DNA of 8,060 nt from Candidatus Nanopelagicaceae bacterium (GTDB taxonomy: Bacteria > Actinomycetota > Actinomycetes > Nanopelagicales > Nanopelagicaceae). Of this stretch, positions 1 through 7,184 are shown piece by piece. The DNA lies in NCBI GenBank assembly GCA_947489825.1, contig CANLFL010000029.1, positions 1 to 8,060 on the forward strand, written 5' to 3'. Position 1 is the stretch's first letter; the number at the start of each line of letters is the position of its first letter. The translations under genes were made by a program, and so were the position numbers. The notes under the pieces are model-generated. The model searched no databases and had not been told where the DNA came from. It was given only the letters and a program-made list of their open reading frames with translations.

Positions 1-664
1 ATACATGAACAAAGTCAGGTTGGATATAGCGAAGAATGCGTGTGTAGTGGGTGATCAAAAGAACGCCAATGTTATTCGCTTCTTTCGCACGGTTCACGCC
101 TTCAGAGACAACGCGAAGAGCATCAACATCGAGGCCAGAATCTGTCTCATCCAAGATTGCAATTTTTGGCTTAAGAAGTTCTAGCTGCATGATTTCATGG
201 CGCTTCTTCTCGCCACCAGAGAAACCTTCGTTGACGTTACGCGAAGCAAATGATGGATCCATCTTCAACGCTTCCATAGCTCCCTTTACTTCGCCTACCC
301 ACTCACGAAGCTTTGGGGCTTCTCCGCGAAGAGCGGTCGCAGCTGTACGAAGGAAGTTTGTTACAGATACTCCAGGAACCTCCACTGGATACTGCATCGC
401 AAGGAATAGACCCGCGCGAGCACGCTCGTCAACAGTCATCTCCAAAACATCTGCACCATCGAGTGTGACTGTGCCACCGGTGATTGTGTACTTAGGATGT
501 CCAGCAATTGAGTATGCGAGAGTGGACTTACCTGAACCGTTAGGTCCCATGATTGCGTGTGTTTCACCGGACTTGATGGTGAGATCTACGCCCTTGAGAA
601 TTTCTACATCTCCACTCTCAGTGGTGACGCTTACTTTAAGGCCGCGAATTTCTAGTGTGCTCAT
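1..664 (-). CDS. sufC: SufC, ABC-type ATPase of the SUF Fe-S assembly complex (3' end cut by window edge)
   Basis: SufC is the cytoplasmic ATPase that binds SufB and SufD and drives Fe-S cluster assembly on the SufBC2D scaffold. The 221 visible codons show Walker A GPNGSGKS (residues 40-47), the Q-loop region AMQYP (89-93), the ABC signature FSGGEKKR (148-155), Walker B IAILDE followed by the SufC-typical TDSGLD (168-179) and the H-loop ITHYTRIL (204-211). The family is about 250 residues, so roughly 30 C-terminal residues lie beyond base 1. Two tandem ATGs occur (667 and 664). I prefer 664 because the GGGG ribosome binding site at 674-671 then has a 6-base spacer, against 3 bases for 667. 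The gene starts 12 bases after the Rieske ferredoxin gene and is the last visible gene of the operon. sufS and sufU would be expected next, outside the window. Identification is secure; only the exact start is open. Confidence 0.97.
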   Translation of the reverse strand, partial: MSTLEIRGLKVSVTTESGDVEILKGVDLTIKSGETHAIMGPNGSGKSTLAYSIAGHPKYTITGGTVTLDGADVLEMTVDERARAGLFLAMQYPVEVPGVSVTNFLRTAATALRGEAPKLREWVGEVKGAMEALKMDPSFASRNVNEGFSGGEKKRHEIMQLELLKPKIAILDETDSGLDVDALRVVSEGVNRAKEANNIGVLLITHYTRILRYIQPDFVHV

Positions 665-676
665 CATTTTCCCCGA

Positions 677-973
677 TTAGATTTCAATTGTGACGGAGTC
701 TCCGTCGACATGTACGCCGTAAGTGTGTAGTGGTGCGACAGCAGGTGGAGTGAGTGCTTCCCCTGTGCGTAGATCAAACTCTGCTCCGTGCATCCAACAT
801 TCGATCTTAAAATCTGTGATATCTCCCTCTGAAAGGGATGCCTCTGAATGTGAGCAGGTATCGTCAACTGCGAATACCTCATCGCCCACACGCGCAACGC
901 AGATGGTCTTTCCATTTTTCTCGACCTTGACCGGCTTACCCTGCTGTAGCTCTGAAAGAAGTAGGTCAGCCAA
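677..973 (-). CDS. Rieske-type [2Fe-2S] ferredoxin of the SUF operon
   Basis: A 98-residue soluble protein consisting of one Rieske domain. The cluster ligands are C40-x-H42 (TCSH) and C59-x-x-H62 (CWMH), the standard CxH...CxxH arrangement for a [2Fe-2S] cluster held by two Cys and two His. It resembles the small bacterial ferredoxin subunits of non-heme iron oxygenases. In actinobacterial suf operons such a gene regularly sits between sufD and sufC, so a role as electron donor or Fe-S partner of the SUF machinery is plausible but inferred. There is no signal peptide or membrane segment. The start is TTG, immediately after the sufD TAA stop and in the same frame. No usable ATG or GTG lies nearby (the next Met is residue 61, after the first ligand pair), and the product then begins MADLLLSEL as in relatives. 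An AAAGG at 989-985 is 11 bases upstream. Expression probably depends on reinitiation by ribosomes finishing sufD. Confidence 0.92.
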   Translation of the reverse strand: MADLLLSELQQGKPVKVEKNGKTICVARVGDEVFAVDDTCSHSEASLSEGDITDFKIECWMHGAEFDLRTGEALTPPAVAPLHTYGVHVDGDSVTIEI

Positions 974-2065
974 TTACTTCGCCGCCTTTGATAATTCGTC
1001 ATCAATACGAGCCATCAAACGATTTTGGATCGCTTCGATGCCAATCTGTGAAACGATCTCGTTGAAGAAACCGCGAACTACGAGCCGGCGTGCCTCTGAC
1101 TCGTTTATGCCACGAGACATCAAATAGAAGAGTTGCTCATCATCGAAGCGCCCTGTAGTACTGGCGTGGCCTGCACCCACAATTTCGCCTGTTTCAATCT
1201 CGAGATTCGGAACAGAATCTGCACGCGCACCATCGGAGAGTAAAAGATTTCGGTTGAGCTCGTAGGTATCCGTTCCTTCTGCCGCAGCACGAATAAATAC
1301 GTCACCGATCCACACTGTGTGTGCATCTTGACCAGCGAGTGCGCCTTTATAATTAACGCGCGATTTAGCATTTGGTACAAGGTGGTCAACGAACATGCGA
1401 TGCTCGAAGTACTGACCCGCCGTAGCGAAATAGACACCCAAAAGTTCGGTGCTTGCGCCAGGACCTGCAAACTCAACTGTCGGAAGAAGTCGGATGACAG
1501 ATCCGCCGACTGTGACAACGAGTGAGTTAAAGGTTGCATCTCGCTCAACTATTGCGTGGTGGTGGCCAGCATGAACTGATGTTGGACCCCACTCTTGTAA
1601 AGAGATGAGTGTGAGTTTTGCTCCCGCACCCACTTGGATTTCTAAATCTTCACCGAGGTGAAATTCACCAGTGTTCTCAAGAACTACAGTCGCGCGCGAG
1701 TGAGGTTCAAGGATAATTTGCACACGTGCAAACTCAACGGTTCCAGCCTGGACCAATGTACGAGAGAGAATGATTGGCTGATCAATCTCTTGATCTTTTC
1801 CTACTCGCAGCTGGCGAACATTTCCAGTAAAAGCACGAATGCGATTGATGATGATGTCCTCAGTGCGAGAGAGTGCCTCCGCCTCAACTTTAGTAAAAGT
1901 TACGCCTTGGGGAAGGTCAGCGACAGGCTGCAAAGAATCAAGTTCGATCGCCTTCGCACTTCCGTCATGCATTCCTACAAGTCGTTTAAGTGGGGTAAAG
2001 CGCCACGCCTCTTCACGTCCGTTCGGAGTGTGAAGTTCGAGCACATTAGATTGGAGTGCGCTCAT
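974..2065 (-). CDS. sufD: SufD, FeS cluster assembly scaffold partner
   Basis: SufD (363 residues) is the SufB paralogue that completes the SufBC2D complex, and in model systems it is linked to iron entry during cluster assembly. Visible family marks are the N-terminal REEAWRFTPLKRL (residues 18-30), a long central right-handed beta-helix region rich in short hydrophobic strands, the EHRMFVDH segment, and the C-terminal [24 protein letters not shown] that binds SufC. H300 in GAGHAST aligns with the functional histidine H360 of E. coli SufD. The protein has no cysteine at all, and the cysteine seen two residues before that histidine in E. coli is replaced by A298. I recall GAGHAS as usual in actinobacteria. 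The ATG shares one base with the sufB stop (TAATG), with GGAAGGTG at 2083-2076 as ribosome binding site, so translation is coupled to sufB. Its own TAA directly abuts the next start codon. Confidence 0.97.
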   Translation of the reverse strand: MSALQSNVLELHTPNGREEAWRFTPLKRLVGMHDGSAKAIELDSLQPVADLPQGVTFTKVEAEALSRTEDIIINRIRAFTGNVRQLRVGKDQEIDQPIILSRTLVQAGTVEFARVQIILEPHSRATVVLENTGEFHLGEDLEIQVGAGAKLTLISLQEWGPTSVHAGHHHAIVERDATFNSLVVTVGGSVIRLLPTVEFAGPGASTELLGVYFATAGQYFEHRMFVDHLVPNAKSRVNYKGALAGQDAHTVWIGDVFIRAAAEGTDTYELNRNLLLSDGARADSVPNLEIETGEIVGAGHASTTGRFDDEQLFYLMSRGINESEARRLVVRGFFNEIVSQIGIEAIQNRLMARIDDELSKAAK

Positions 2066-3474
2066 TAACCGACAGCACCTTCCATCTGAAGTTCGATGAG
2101 GCGGTTGAGTTCTAGCGCATATTCCATCGGTAATTCGCGAGCAATTGGTTCGATGAAGCCACGAACGATCATCGCCATTGCTTCATCCTCACCTAGACCT
2201 CGTGACATCAAATAGAAGAGTTGATCATCGCTGATCTTCGACACTGTTGCCTCGTGACCCATCGATACATCATCCTCACGGATATCAACGTATGGATAGG
2301 TGTCAGAACGAGAAATACTATCTACCAAAAGTGCATCACATTTAACGGTACTTGCTGAATGGTGAGCGCCTTCTTGGACTTGTACAAGTCCGCGATATGA
2401 AGTGCGTCCTCCGCCGCGTGCCACTGATTTTGAAATGACAGAAGATGATGTGTAAGGAGCAGCATGGACCATCTTGGCTCCTGAATCTTGATGCTGACCA
2501 GGACCGGCGAAAGCGAGTGAAAGAGTCTCTCCCTTTGCATGAGGACCCATCAACATCACTGCTGGGTACTTCATAGTTACCTTAGAGCCGATATTTCCAT
2601 CAACCCATTCCATAGTTGCACCTTCAGCACATGTGGCGCGCTTGGTAACGAGGTTGTACACATTGTTCGACCAATTCTGAATCGTTGTGTAACGAACTCT
2701 TGCACCCTTCTTAACAATGATCTCAACCACGGCTGAGTGCAAAGAATCTGATTTGTAGATAGGTGCTGTACAGCCTTCTACGTAGTGAATGTATGAATCT
2801 TCGTCAGCAATAATCAGTGTGCGTTCGAACTGACCCATATTCTCAGTATTGATGCGGAAATATGCCTGCAATGGAATATCTACATGTACGCCCTTTGGAA
2901 CGTAGATAAATGATCCACCTGACCAGGCAGCTGTATTGAGCGCTGCGAACTTGTTATCGCCTACTGGAATTACGCTTCCAAAGTATTCACGGAAAAGCTC
3001 TTCATGCTCACGCAGAGCTGTATCTGTATCCAGAAATAGCACGCCTAACTTCTCTAAATCTTCACGAATAGAGTGATAGACAACTTCCGATTCGTACTGT
3101 GCTGCAACGCCTGAAACTAAGCGCTGCTTCTCAGCCTCTGGGATACCAAGGCGGTCGTAGGTGTTCTTAATATCATCTGGAAGGTCATCCCATGTAGTTG
3201 CTTGCTTCTCTGTTGAGCGAACAAAGTACTTGATCGTGTCGAAGAAAATTCCTGAGAGATCGCTGCCCCACGATGGCATTGGCTTCTTCTCGAAGAGTGA
3301 CAAACCTTTGAGGCGCATGTCGAGCATCCACTGAGGTTCGCTCTTCTTGGAAGAGATGTCGCGTACTACCTCTTCGTTAATTCCTCGCTTGGCGCTTGCG
3401 CCAGCATCGGTCTTATCCGCCCAGCCGAATTCATAATTTCCAAGGCCATCGAGTTCTGGATGTGCTGTTGTCAT
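2065..3474 (-). CDS. sufB: SufB, FeS cluster assembly scaffold
   Basis: SufB is the scaffold subunit on which nascent Fe-S clusters form in the cytoplasmic SufBC2D complex. From the ATG at 3474 it has 469 residues, the usual size. Diagnostic segments are [15 protein letters not shown] (44-58), [47 protein letters not shown] and the C-terminal SufC-binding [12 protein letters not shown]. Cysteines are C235, C282 and C379. C379 (in VKCDALL) and H407-E408 (in GHEATVSK) are spaced exactly like E. coli C405 and H433-E434, the essential assembly residues. A longer reading frame opens at 3525, but the 3474 start is better: it has GGAAAGG at 3488-3482 with a 7-base spacer, gives the family N-terminus MTTAHPEL, and overlaps the sufR stop by one base (TAATG). 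It is the second gene of the sufR-led operon and overlaps sufD in the same way. Confidence 0.98.
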   Translation of the reverse strand: MTTAHPELDGLGNYEFGWADKTDAGASAKRGINEEVVRDISSKKSEPQWMLDMRLKGLSLFEKKPMPSWGSDLSGIFFDTIKYFVRSTEKQATTWDDLPDDIKNTYDRLGIPEAEKQRLVSGVAAQYESEVVYHSIREDLEKLGVLFLDTDTALREHEELFREYFGSVIPVGDNKFAALNTAAWSGGSFIYVPKGVHVDIPLQAYFRINTENMGQFERTLIIADEDSYIHYVEGCTAPIYKSDSLHSAVVEIIVKKGARVRYTTIQNWSNNVYNLVTKRATCAEGATMEWVDGNIGSKVTMKYPAVMLMGPHAKGETLSLAFAGPGQHQDSGAKMVHAAPYTSSSVISKSVARGGGRTSYRGLVQVQEGAHHSASTVKCDALLVDSISRSDTYPYVDIREDDVSMGHEATVSKISDDQLFYLMSRGLGEDEAMAMIVRGFIEPIARELPMEYALELNRLIELQMEGAVG

Positions 3475-4142
3475 TATTGAGCCTTTCCGGCAGTAGTTGT
3501 CAGTTGTGGAATGTATGTCGTGCAAACTCCGTCACCATGAGCGATCGTCGCAAGACGCTGCACATGGGTACCAAGTAGTCGAGAGAAAGCTTGAGTCTCT
3601 GCTTCACAGAGTTGCGGGTATTGCGCGGCAACATGGGCGATCGGACAGTGATGCTGACAGATTTCCTCACCTGTCCCCCGTTTTTCAACGCTGGCTGCAT
3701 AACCTTGTTCGGTAAGAAATGAGGCAAGTGCATCAATTTTCTTTGTGCGCTTTGCAAGAAAAGGAGCCGCCTTACGTTCAATATCTTCGGCGCGCGATTC
3801 TGCGAAGGCGGTAACTAAATGATCTCCAGAATGTGCCGCCATAAACTTCAACGCTGCTACAGCTAAATCGTCGTAGGTATGTTCAAATTGTGAACGTCCC
3901 TCATCAGTCATGAGAAAGACTTTGGAAGGTCTGCCTCTGCCTCGGGTGGAGCCCACTCGTGGATCGCGGGCTTCTAATATGCCATCAGCGACTAAGAGAT
4001 CGAGGTGGCGACGAATGCCCGCCGGAGTAAGGGCAAGGCGCTTGCTCAGGGTGCTGGCCGTAGATGGGCCGTTCTCCAAAATCGAACGGGCGATCGCATC
4101 GCGCGTGCGAATATCCTCGCCTGGATGATGATCGATTTTCAC
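3474..4142 (-). CDS. sufR: SufR, Fe-S cluster-sensing repressor of the suf operon
   Basis: A 222-residue winged-helix transcriptional regulator. The N-terminal part (about 12-80) carries the helix-turn-helix ([21 protein letters not shown]) and the wing GRGRPSKVF (68-76). The C-terminal part has the SufR cysteine pattern: C162-x3-C166, C179 and C207 in [19 protein letters not shown] and GDGVCTT, which in characterised SufR proteins bind a [4Fe-4S] cluster. Holo-SufR represses suf genes and loses DNA binding when the cluster is lost under oxidative stress or iron limitation. The position at the head of the operon, with a one-base stop/start overlap into sufB, supports autoregulation. The start is GTG at 4142: an in-frame TAA lies at 4163-4161 and the only upstream ATG (4147) is out of frame and stops after two codons. 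No Shine-Dalgarno is visible, and a -10-like TACATT sits 6 bases upstream, so the message may be leaderless. Confidence 0.95.
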   Translation of the reverse strand: MKIDHHPGEDIRTRDAIARSILENGPSTASTLSKRLALTPAGIRRHLDLLVADGILEARDPRVGSTRGRGRPSKVFLMTDEGRSQFEHTYDDLAVAALKFMAAHSGDHLVTAFAESRAEDIERKAAPFLAKRTKKIDALASFLTEQGYAASVEKRGTGEEICQHHCPIAHVAAQYPQLCEAETQAFSRLLGTHVQRLATIAHGDGVCTTYIPQLTTTAGKAQ

Positions 4143-4143
4143 A

Positions 4144-4153
4144 ACATAAATGT
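4144..4153. promoter_or_regulatory. Small palindrome over the sufR promoter, candidate SufR operator
   Basis: ACAT-AA-ATGT is a perfect inverted repeat of 4-bp arms with a 2-bp spacer. It overlaps the candidate sufR -10 and lies directly upstream of the start codon, where a repressor would block polymerase. SufR proteins are dimers that bind inverted repeats in their own promoters. The arms are short enough to arise by chance in AT-rich DNA, and I cannot match it with certainty to a known SufR box. Confidence 0.3.
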
Positions 4154-4154
4154 A
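4149..4154 (-). promoter_or_regulatory. Candidate -10 hexamer of a leaderless sufR transcript
   Basis: On the minus strand the hexamer reads TACATT, matching the TAnnnT core. Six bases separate it from the GTG start at 4142, so transcription would begin at or next to the start codon. This is the common arrangement for leaderless actinobacterial genes and fits the lack of a Shine-Dalgarno. An overlapping alternative, TACGAT at 4159-4154, would start transcription near 4147. Which one is used cannot be told from sequence alone. Confidence 0.45.
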
Positions 4155-4174
4155 TCGTAATTAACTATGCGCTT

Positions 4175-4211
4175 CTACCTGAAGATAGGCGTGGCTGGCA
4201 TAAGGTAGCCA
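4175..4211 (+). promoter_or_regulatory. ctaA leader inverted repeats enclosing the ribosome binding site
   Basis: The ctaA ribosome binding site is AAGG at 4202-4205, 7 bases before the ATG at 4213. CTACCT at 4175-4180 is perfectly complementary to AGGTAG at 4203-4208 and would cover that site. A second pair, TGGCT at 4192-4196 with AGCCA at 4207-4211, would leave it in a 10-base loop. The two pairings share 4207-4208, so they are mutually exclusive. This could allow translational control, but stems of 5-6 bp may be coincidental and the transcript start is unknown. Confidence 0.3.
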
Positions 4212-4212
4212 T

Positions 4213-5130
4213 ATGCGCGTGCGGACAGCTCTTTTCGGGGTACTTCTCTTCCTACAAAGCGCCCTGGTTGTTACTGGTGGCGCCGTTCGCTTAACCGGCT
4301 CAGGGCTTGGCTGTCCGACCTGGCCAGAGTGCACACCAGGGTCGTATACACCTGTGCCATATCAAGCAGAAGGCCAACTGCACGCGTGGATTGAATTCGG
4401 CAATCGTCTTCTTACTTTTGCACTCTTACTTTCAGCAGTACTTGTCGCGATCAATGTATTTGCCCCCAGAAGACTGGGACGAGTTCTTGCAGCGTTCAAT
4501 ATCTCGCTTTCTGGCAGAAGAGATCTACGTTGGCTAGTAGCGGGTCAAGTTCTTGGAATCTTGGGACAAGGCGTGCTCGGTGGGATCACAGTTCTTACAG
4601 ATCTGCATCCACTGCCAGTTGCAGGTCACTTACTGCTATCGATGCTTTTGATTGCCGGTGCGGCTTCAATCTATTCACGAAGAGAAGCACCTCAATTTAA
4701 GGTTGCTGCGCCAACAAAGACTCTTTCTCTCATCTCACAATTACATATCGTTGTCGCATTTGTCGTTCTTATTCTTGGGACCCTCGTTACGGGTAGCGGC
4801 CCACATGCTGGCGATGAAAAAACCCAACGTTTTGGTTTTGACATCAGATCCGTCGCAATTTTGCACGCAGATGCTGTGATCTTCCTCGTTGGATTAACAA
4901 TTGCGCTATTGGTTGCGGCATCCGTTGCGCAATCGACAAAGAAAGCGATCTATATTTTCTTCGCTGTCACACTTGCTCAAGGAGCCATTGGCTATACCCA
5001 GTACTTCACTGGCATACCTGAAATTCTCGTCGCGGCCCACCTAGCTGGGGCTACAATTTTCTGGATCGCGGCTTGGCGAATTCGACTTTCAGTAGTTCGA
5101 ACATCACAACAGGAAAGAGACCAACAATGA
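4213..5130 (+). CDS. ctaA: CtaA, heme A synthase (COX15/CtaA family)
   Basis: This integral membrane protein (305 residues, about eight hydrophobic segments in two homologous four-helix halves) oxidises the heme O methyl group to the formyl group of heme A for aa3-type cytochrome oxidase. The N-terminal half shows GGAVRLTGSGLGCPTWPEC (22-40), with the extracytoplasmic cysteine pair C34/C40. H139 in the first half, and H218 and H276 in the second, sit at the family heme-ligand positions. The usual ExxHR motif reads EFGNR (61-65), so the histidine ligand is replaced by N64. I recall this as common in actinobacteria. VTGSGPHAGD (192-201) is the second-half counterpart of the GSG loop. The ATG at 4213 has AAGG 7 bases upstream. 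The gene is divergent from sufR, and its TGA overlaps the tkt start as ATGA, so it probably leads a ctaA-tkt-tal transcript. Confidence 0.96.
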   Translation: MRVRTALFGVLLFLQSALVVTGGAVRLTGSGLGCPTWPECTPGSYTPVPYQAEGQLHAWIEFGNRLLTFALLLSAVLVAINVFAPRRLGRVLAAFNISLSGRRDLRWLVAGQVLGILGQGVLGGITVLTDLHPLPVAGHLLLSMLLIAGAASIYSRREAPQFKVAAPTKTLSLISQLHIVVAFVVLILGTLVTGSGPHAGDEKTQRFGFDIRSVAILHADAVIFLVGLTIALLVAASVAQSTKKAIYIFFAVTLAQGAIGYTQYFTGIPEILVAAHLAGATIFWIAAWRIRLSVVRTSQQERDQQ

Positions 5131-7184
5131 CCACCCTGACCACACTGAGCAATTGGAGCCCACTTGATGATCGCGCAATTGCCTATGCGCGAGCACTTGC
5201 GATGGATGCTGTTCAAAAGGTAGGAAACGGCCATCCTGGCACTGCGATGGCTCTTGCTCCAGTTGCTTACACTCTCTTTCAGCGTCATCTGATTCATGAT
5301 CCATCAGATCCACAGTGGGTGGGTCGCGATCGATTCATTCTCTCGTGCGGTCACTCGTCAATGACTCTCTACACACAACTTTTCTTCAGCGGCTACGGAT
5401 TGACGATGAAAGATTTGCAAGAGTTTCGCACGCTGGGATCTCTCACTCCGGGCCACCCAGAATTTGGACACACTGCCGGTGTCGAGATGACTACAGGTCC
5501 ACTTGGGGCGGGAGTTGCGACCGCTGTTGGTTTTGCAATGGCGGCACGATATGAGCGTGGATTGTTAGATCCTGATGCCGCTGCAGGCCAATCAATCTTT
5601 GATCACTCCATCTGGGTGATCTGTTCAGATGGTGACCTGCAAGAGGGTGTCAGCGCTGAAGCATCATCACTTGCGGGAACACAAGAGCTAGGTAATCTCA
5701 ACGTTATCTATGACGACAACCGCATCTCAATCGAGGGAGATACGCATATCTCTTTCACCGAAGATGTCTCTGCGCGTTACCGCGCCTACGGCTGGGATGT
5801 TATCGAGGTTGCAACAATGTCAGATGGAAGCGTTGATATCGTTGCGCTGGATGGCGCAATGATTTCGGCAAAGGCTCAGACTGTTAAGCCAACACTTATT
5901 CGTGTGAAGACAGTCATTGCATGGCCAGCACCAAAGCTACGCAATACTGCAAAGTCACATGGTTCAGCGCTAGGCGATGATGAGATTGCTACGACCAAAG
6001 TTGAGCTCGGACTTAATCCTGATGAAAAATTTGCAATGCCAGATGATGTCTTGGCCCACATCCGACTAGTTAAAGATCGTGGCGCTGCTACACGCAATGA
6101 ATGGAATAAGCGTTTTGCAACATGGAAGTCTGCCCACTCAGATAAGGCAGCGTTACTAGAGCGCTTAGTTAAGAGAGAGCTACCTGCTGAATGGGAATCA
6201 GTATTGCCCGTCTTTGAAGCAGGTAAAGATGTGGCCACCCGAGCAGCCTCTGGAAAAGTAATCAACGCTATCGCTGGGGTGCTCCCAGAATTTTGGGGAG
6301 GATCGGCAGATTTAGCTGACAGTAACAATACGACTATCGAAGGTGGCGATTCGTTCTTGCCATCATCGAGTGCGATGAAGGGTGCGAATCCGTACGGGCG
6401 CATTATTCACTTTGGAATTCGTGAACATGCTATGGGTTCAATCCTTAACGGAATAACCCTCCACGGATTAACGCGTTCATTCGGTGGAACATTTGCAGTC
6501 TTTAGCGATTACATGCGGCCATCAGTTCGATTAGCCGCACTCATGAATATTCCAACGACATTTGTCTGGACACATGATTCGATTGGCCTTGGTGAAGATG
6601 GACCTACACATCAGCCTATTGAACATCTCGCAGCCCTTCGCGCCATCCCTAATTTTGCGACTATTCGTCCTGCAGATGCCAATGAAGTTGCCCAGGCTTG
6701 GAAGTCGATCTTGCTCCGTCAGCAACCTGCAGGCATTCTCCTTTCACGACAGAACCTTCCCGTCTTCGACCGCACCATCTGCGCCAGTGCTGAAGGTGTC
6801 GACAAGGGTGCATATGTACTACTTGCAGCGCCCAAGAAAGCCGATGTCGTTATTATCGCAACAGGTTCTGAAGTAAGCCTTGCGGTAAAGAGTGCGGAAG
6901 CACTTAATGCGCAGGGAATTTCAACCCAAGTAGTGAGCGCCCCCTGTTTGGAATGGTTTAACCAAGAGAGTGAGAGTTATAGAGAGAGTGTAATTCCAAG
7001 ATCTGCCCTACGCGTGAGCATCGAAGCCGGAATTGCTCAAGGCTGGCGTGAGTACGTTGGAGATTCGGGAGTAATCATTAGCCTCGATCACTACGGCGCA
7101 TCAGCTTCTGCCTCACAACTCTTTGCAGAGTTTGGTTTCACAGTCGACAATGTTGTTTCGAAGGTATTGGCGGCGCGTACATGA
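5127..7184 (+). CDS. tkt: Transketolase
   Basis: Transketolase moves two-carbon units from ketose to aldose phosphates in the non-oxidative pentose phosphate pathway, using thiamine diphosphate and a divalent metal. The 685 residues match the family length. Visible motifs are GHPGTAMAL with H36, GPLGAGVATAVG, the ThDP-binding CSDGDLQEG (166-174) with the matching NRISI about 30 residues later, SHGSALG, FGIREHAMG with catalytic E433 (429-437), and HDSIGLGEDGPTHQP with H483 and H495, which align with E. coli H461 and H473. The cofactor motif has Ser where most transketolases have the first Gly of GDG; I recall this as usual in actinobacteria. A longer frame opens at 5073 inside ctaA, but 5127 gives a normal N-terminus, has AGGA/GAGA at 5111-5120 and overlaps the ctaA stop as ATGA. 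The stop overlaps the tal start in the same manner. The enzyme is cytoplasmic. Confidence 0.98.
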   Translation: MTTLTTLSNWSPLDDRAIAYARALAMDAVQKVGNGHPGTAMALAPVAYTLFQRHLIHDPSDPQWVGRDRFILSCGHSSMTLYTQLFFSGYGLTMKDLQEFRTLGSLTPGHPEFGHTAGVEMTTGPLGAGVATAVGFAMAARYERGLLDPDAAAGQSIFDHSIWVICSDGDLQEGVSAEASSLAGTQELGNLNVIYDDNRISIEGDTHISFTEDVSARYRAYGWDVIEVATMSDGSVDIVALDGAMISAKAQTVKPTLIRVKTVIAWPAPKLRNTAKSHGSALGDDEIATTKVELGLNPDEKFAMPDDVLAHIRLVKDRGAATRNEWNKRFATWKSAHSDKAALLERLVKRELPAEWESVLPVFEAGKDVATRAASGKVINAIAGVLPEFWGGSADLADSNNTTIEGGDSFLPSSSAMKGANPYGRIIHFGIREHAMGSILNGITLHGLTRSFGGTFAVFSDYMRPSVRLAALMNIPTTFVWTHDSIGLGEDGPTHQPIEHLAALRAIPNFATIRPADANEVAQAWKSILLRQQPAGILLSRQNLPVFDRTICASAEGVDKGAYVLLAAPKKADVVIIATGSEVSLAVKSAEALNAQGISTQVVSAPCLEWFNQESESYRESVIPRSALRVSIEAGIAQGWREYVGDSGVIISLDHYGASASASQLFAEFGFTVDNVVSKVLAART

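Larger units (their letters stand above)
4143..4212. promoter_or_regulatory. Divergent sufR / ctaA promoter region
   Basis: These 70 bases are the only real intergenic gap in the window, so promoters for both the leftward suf operon and the rightward ctaA-tkt-tal cluster should lie here or in the adjacent coding ends. The stretch is AT-rich on the sufR side (4143-4168) and more GC-rich toward ctaA. No convincing -35 element (TTGACA-like) is visible for either direction. For ctaA only weak -10 candidates around 4161-4168 are present. SufR binding here could affect both genes, which is inference from layout. Confidence 0.75.

Noticed and set aside
51..680. 209-codon plus-strand open frame
   Set aside because: It lies antisense to sufC, whose motifs are clear. 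The product is low-complexity, Ser/Arg/Pro-rich and matches no family I know.
1120..1548. 142-codon minus-strand frame in another phase of sufD
   Set aside because: It overlaps sufD fully, has no family motif and no ribosome binding site that would favour it.
3475..3525. Upstream extension of sufB to an ATG at 3525
   Set aside because: The extra 17 residues lie inside sufR and do not look like SufB. The 3474 ATG has a strong ribosome binding site and the TAATG overlap.
4143..4212. Possible small RNA or tRNA in the divergent gap
   Set aside because: The gap is only 70 bases, with no cloverleaf, no strong stem and no terminator-like hairpin followed by a T run.
5073..5126. Upstream extension of tkt to an ATG at 5073
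   Set aside because: The 18 extra residues lie inside ctaA, and the 5127 start has better ribosome binding signals and the typical ATGA overlap.
5876..6403. 175-codon minus-strand open frame inside tkt
   Set aside because: It is antisense to well-conserved transketolase sequence and reads as a codon-bias shadow.
6961..6990. Purine-rich gagagtgagag / agagagagtg stretch in tkt
   Set aside because: It is a coding coincidence (NQESESYRESV) without true repeat units or a regulatory context.
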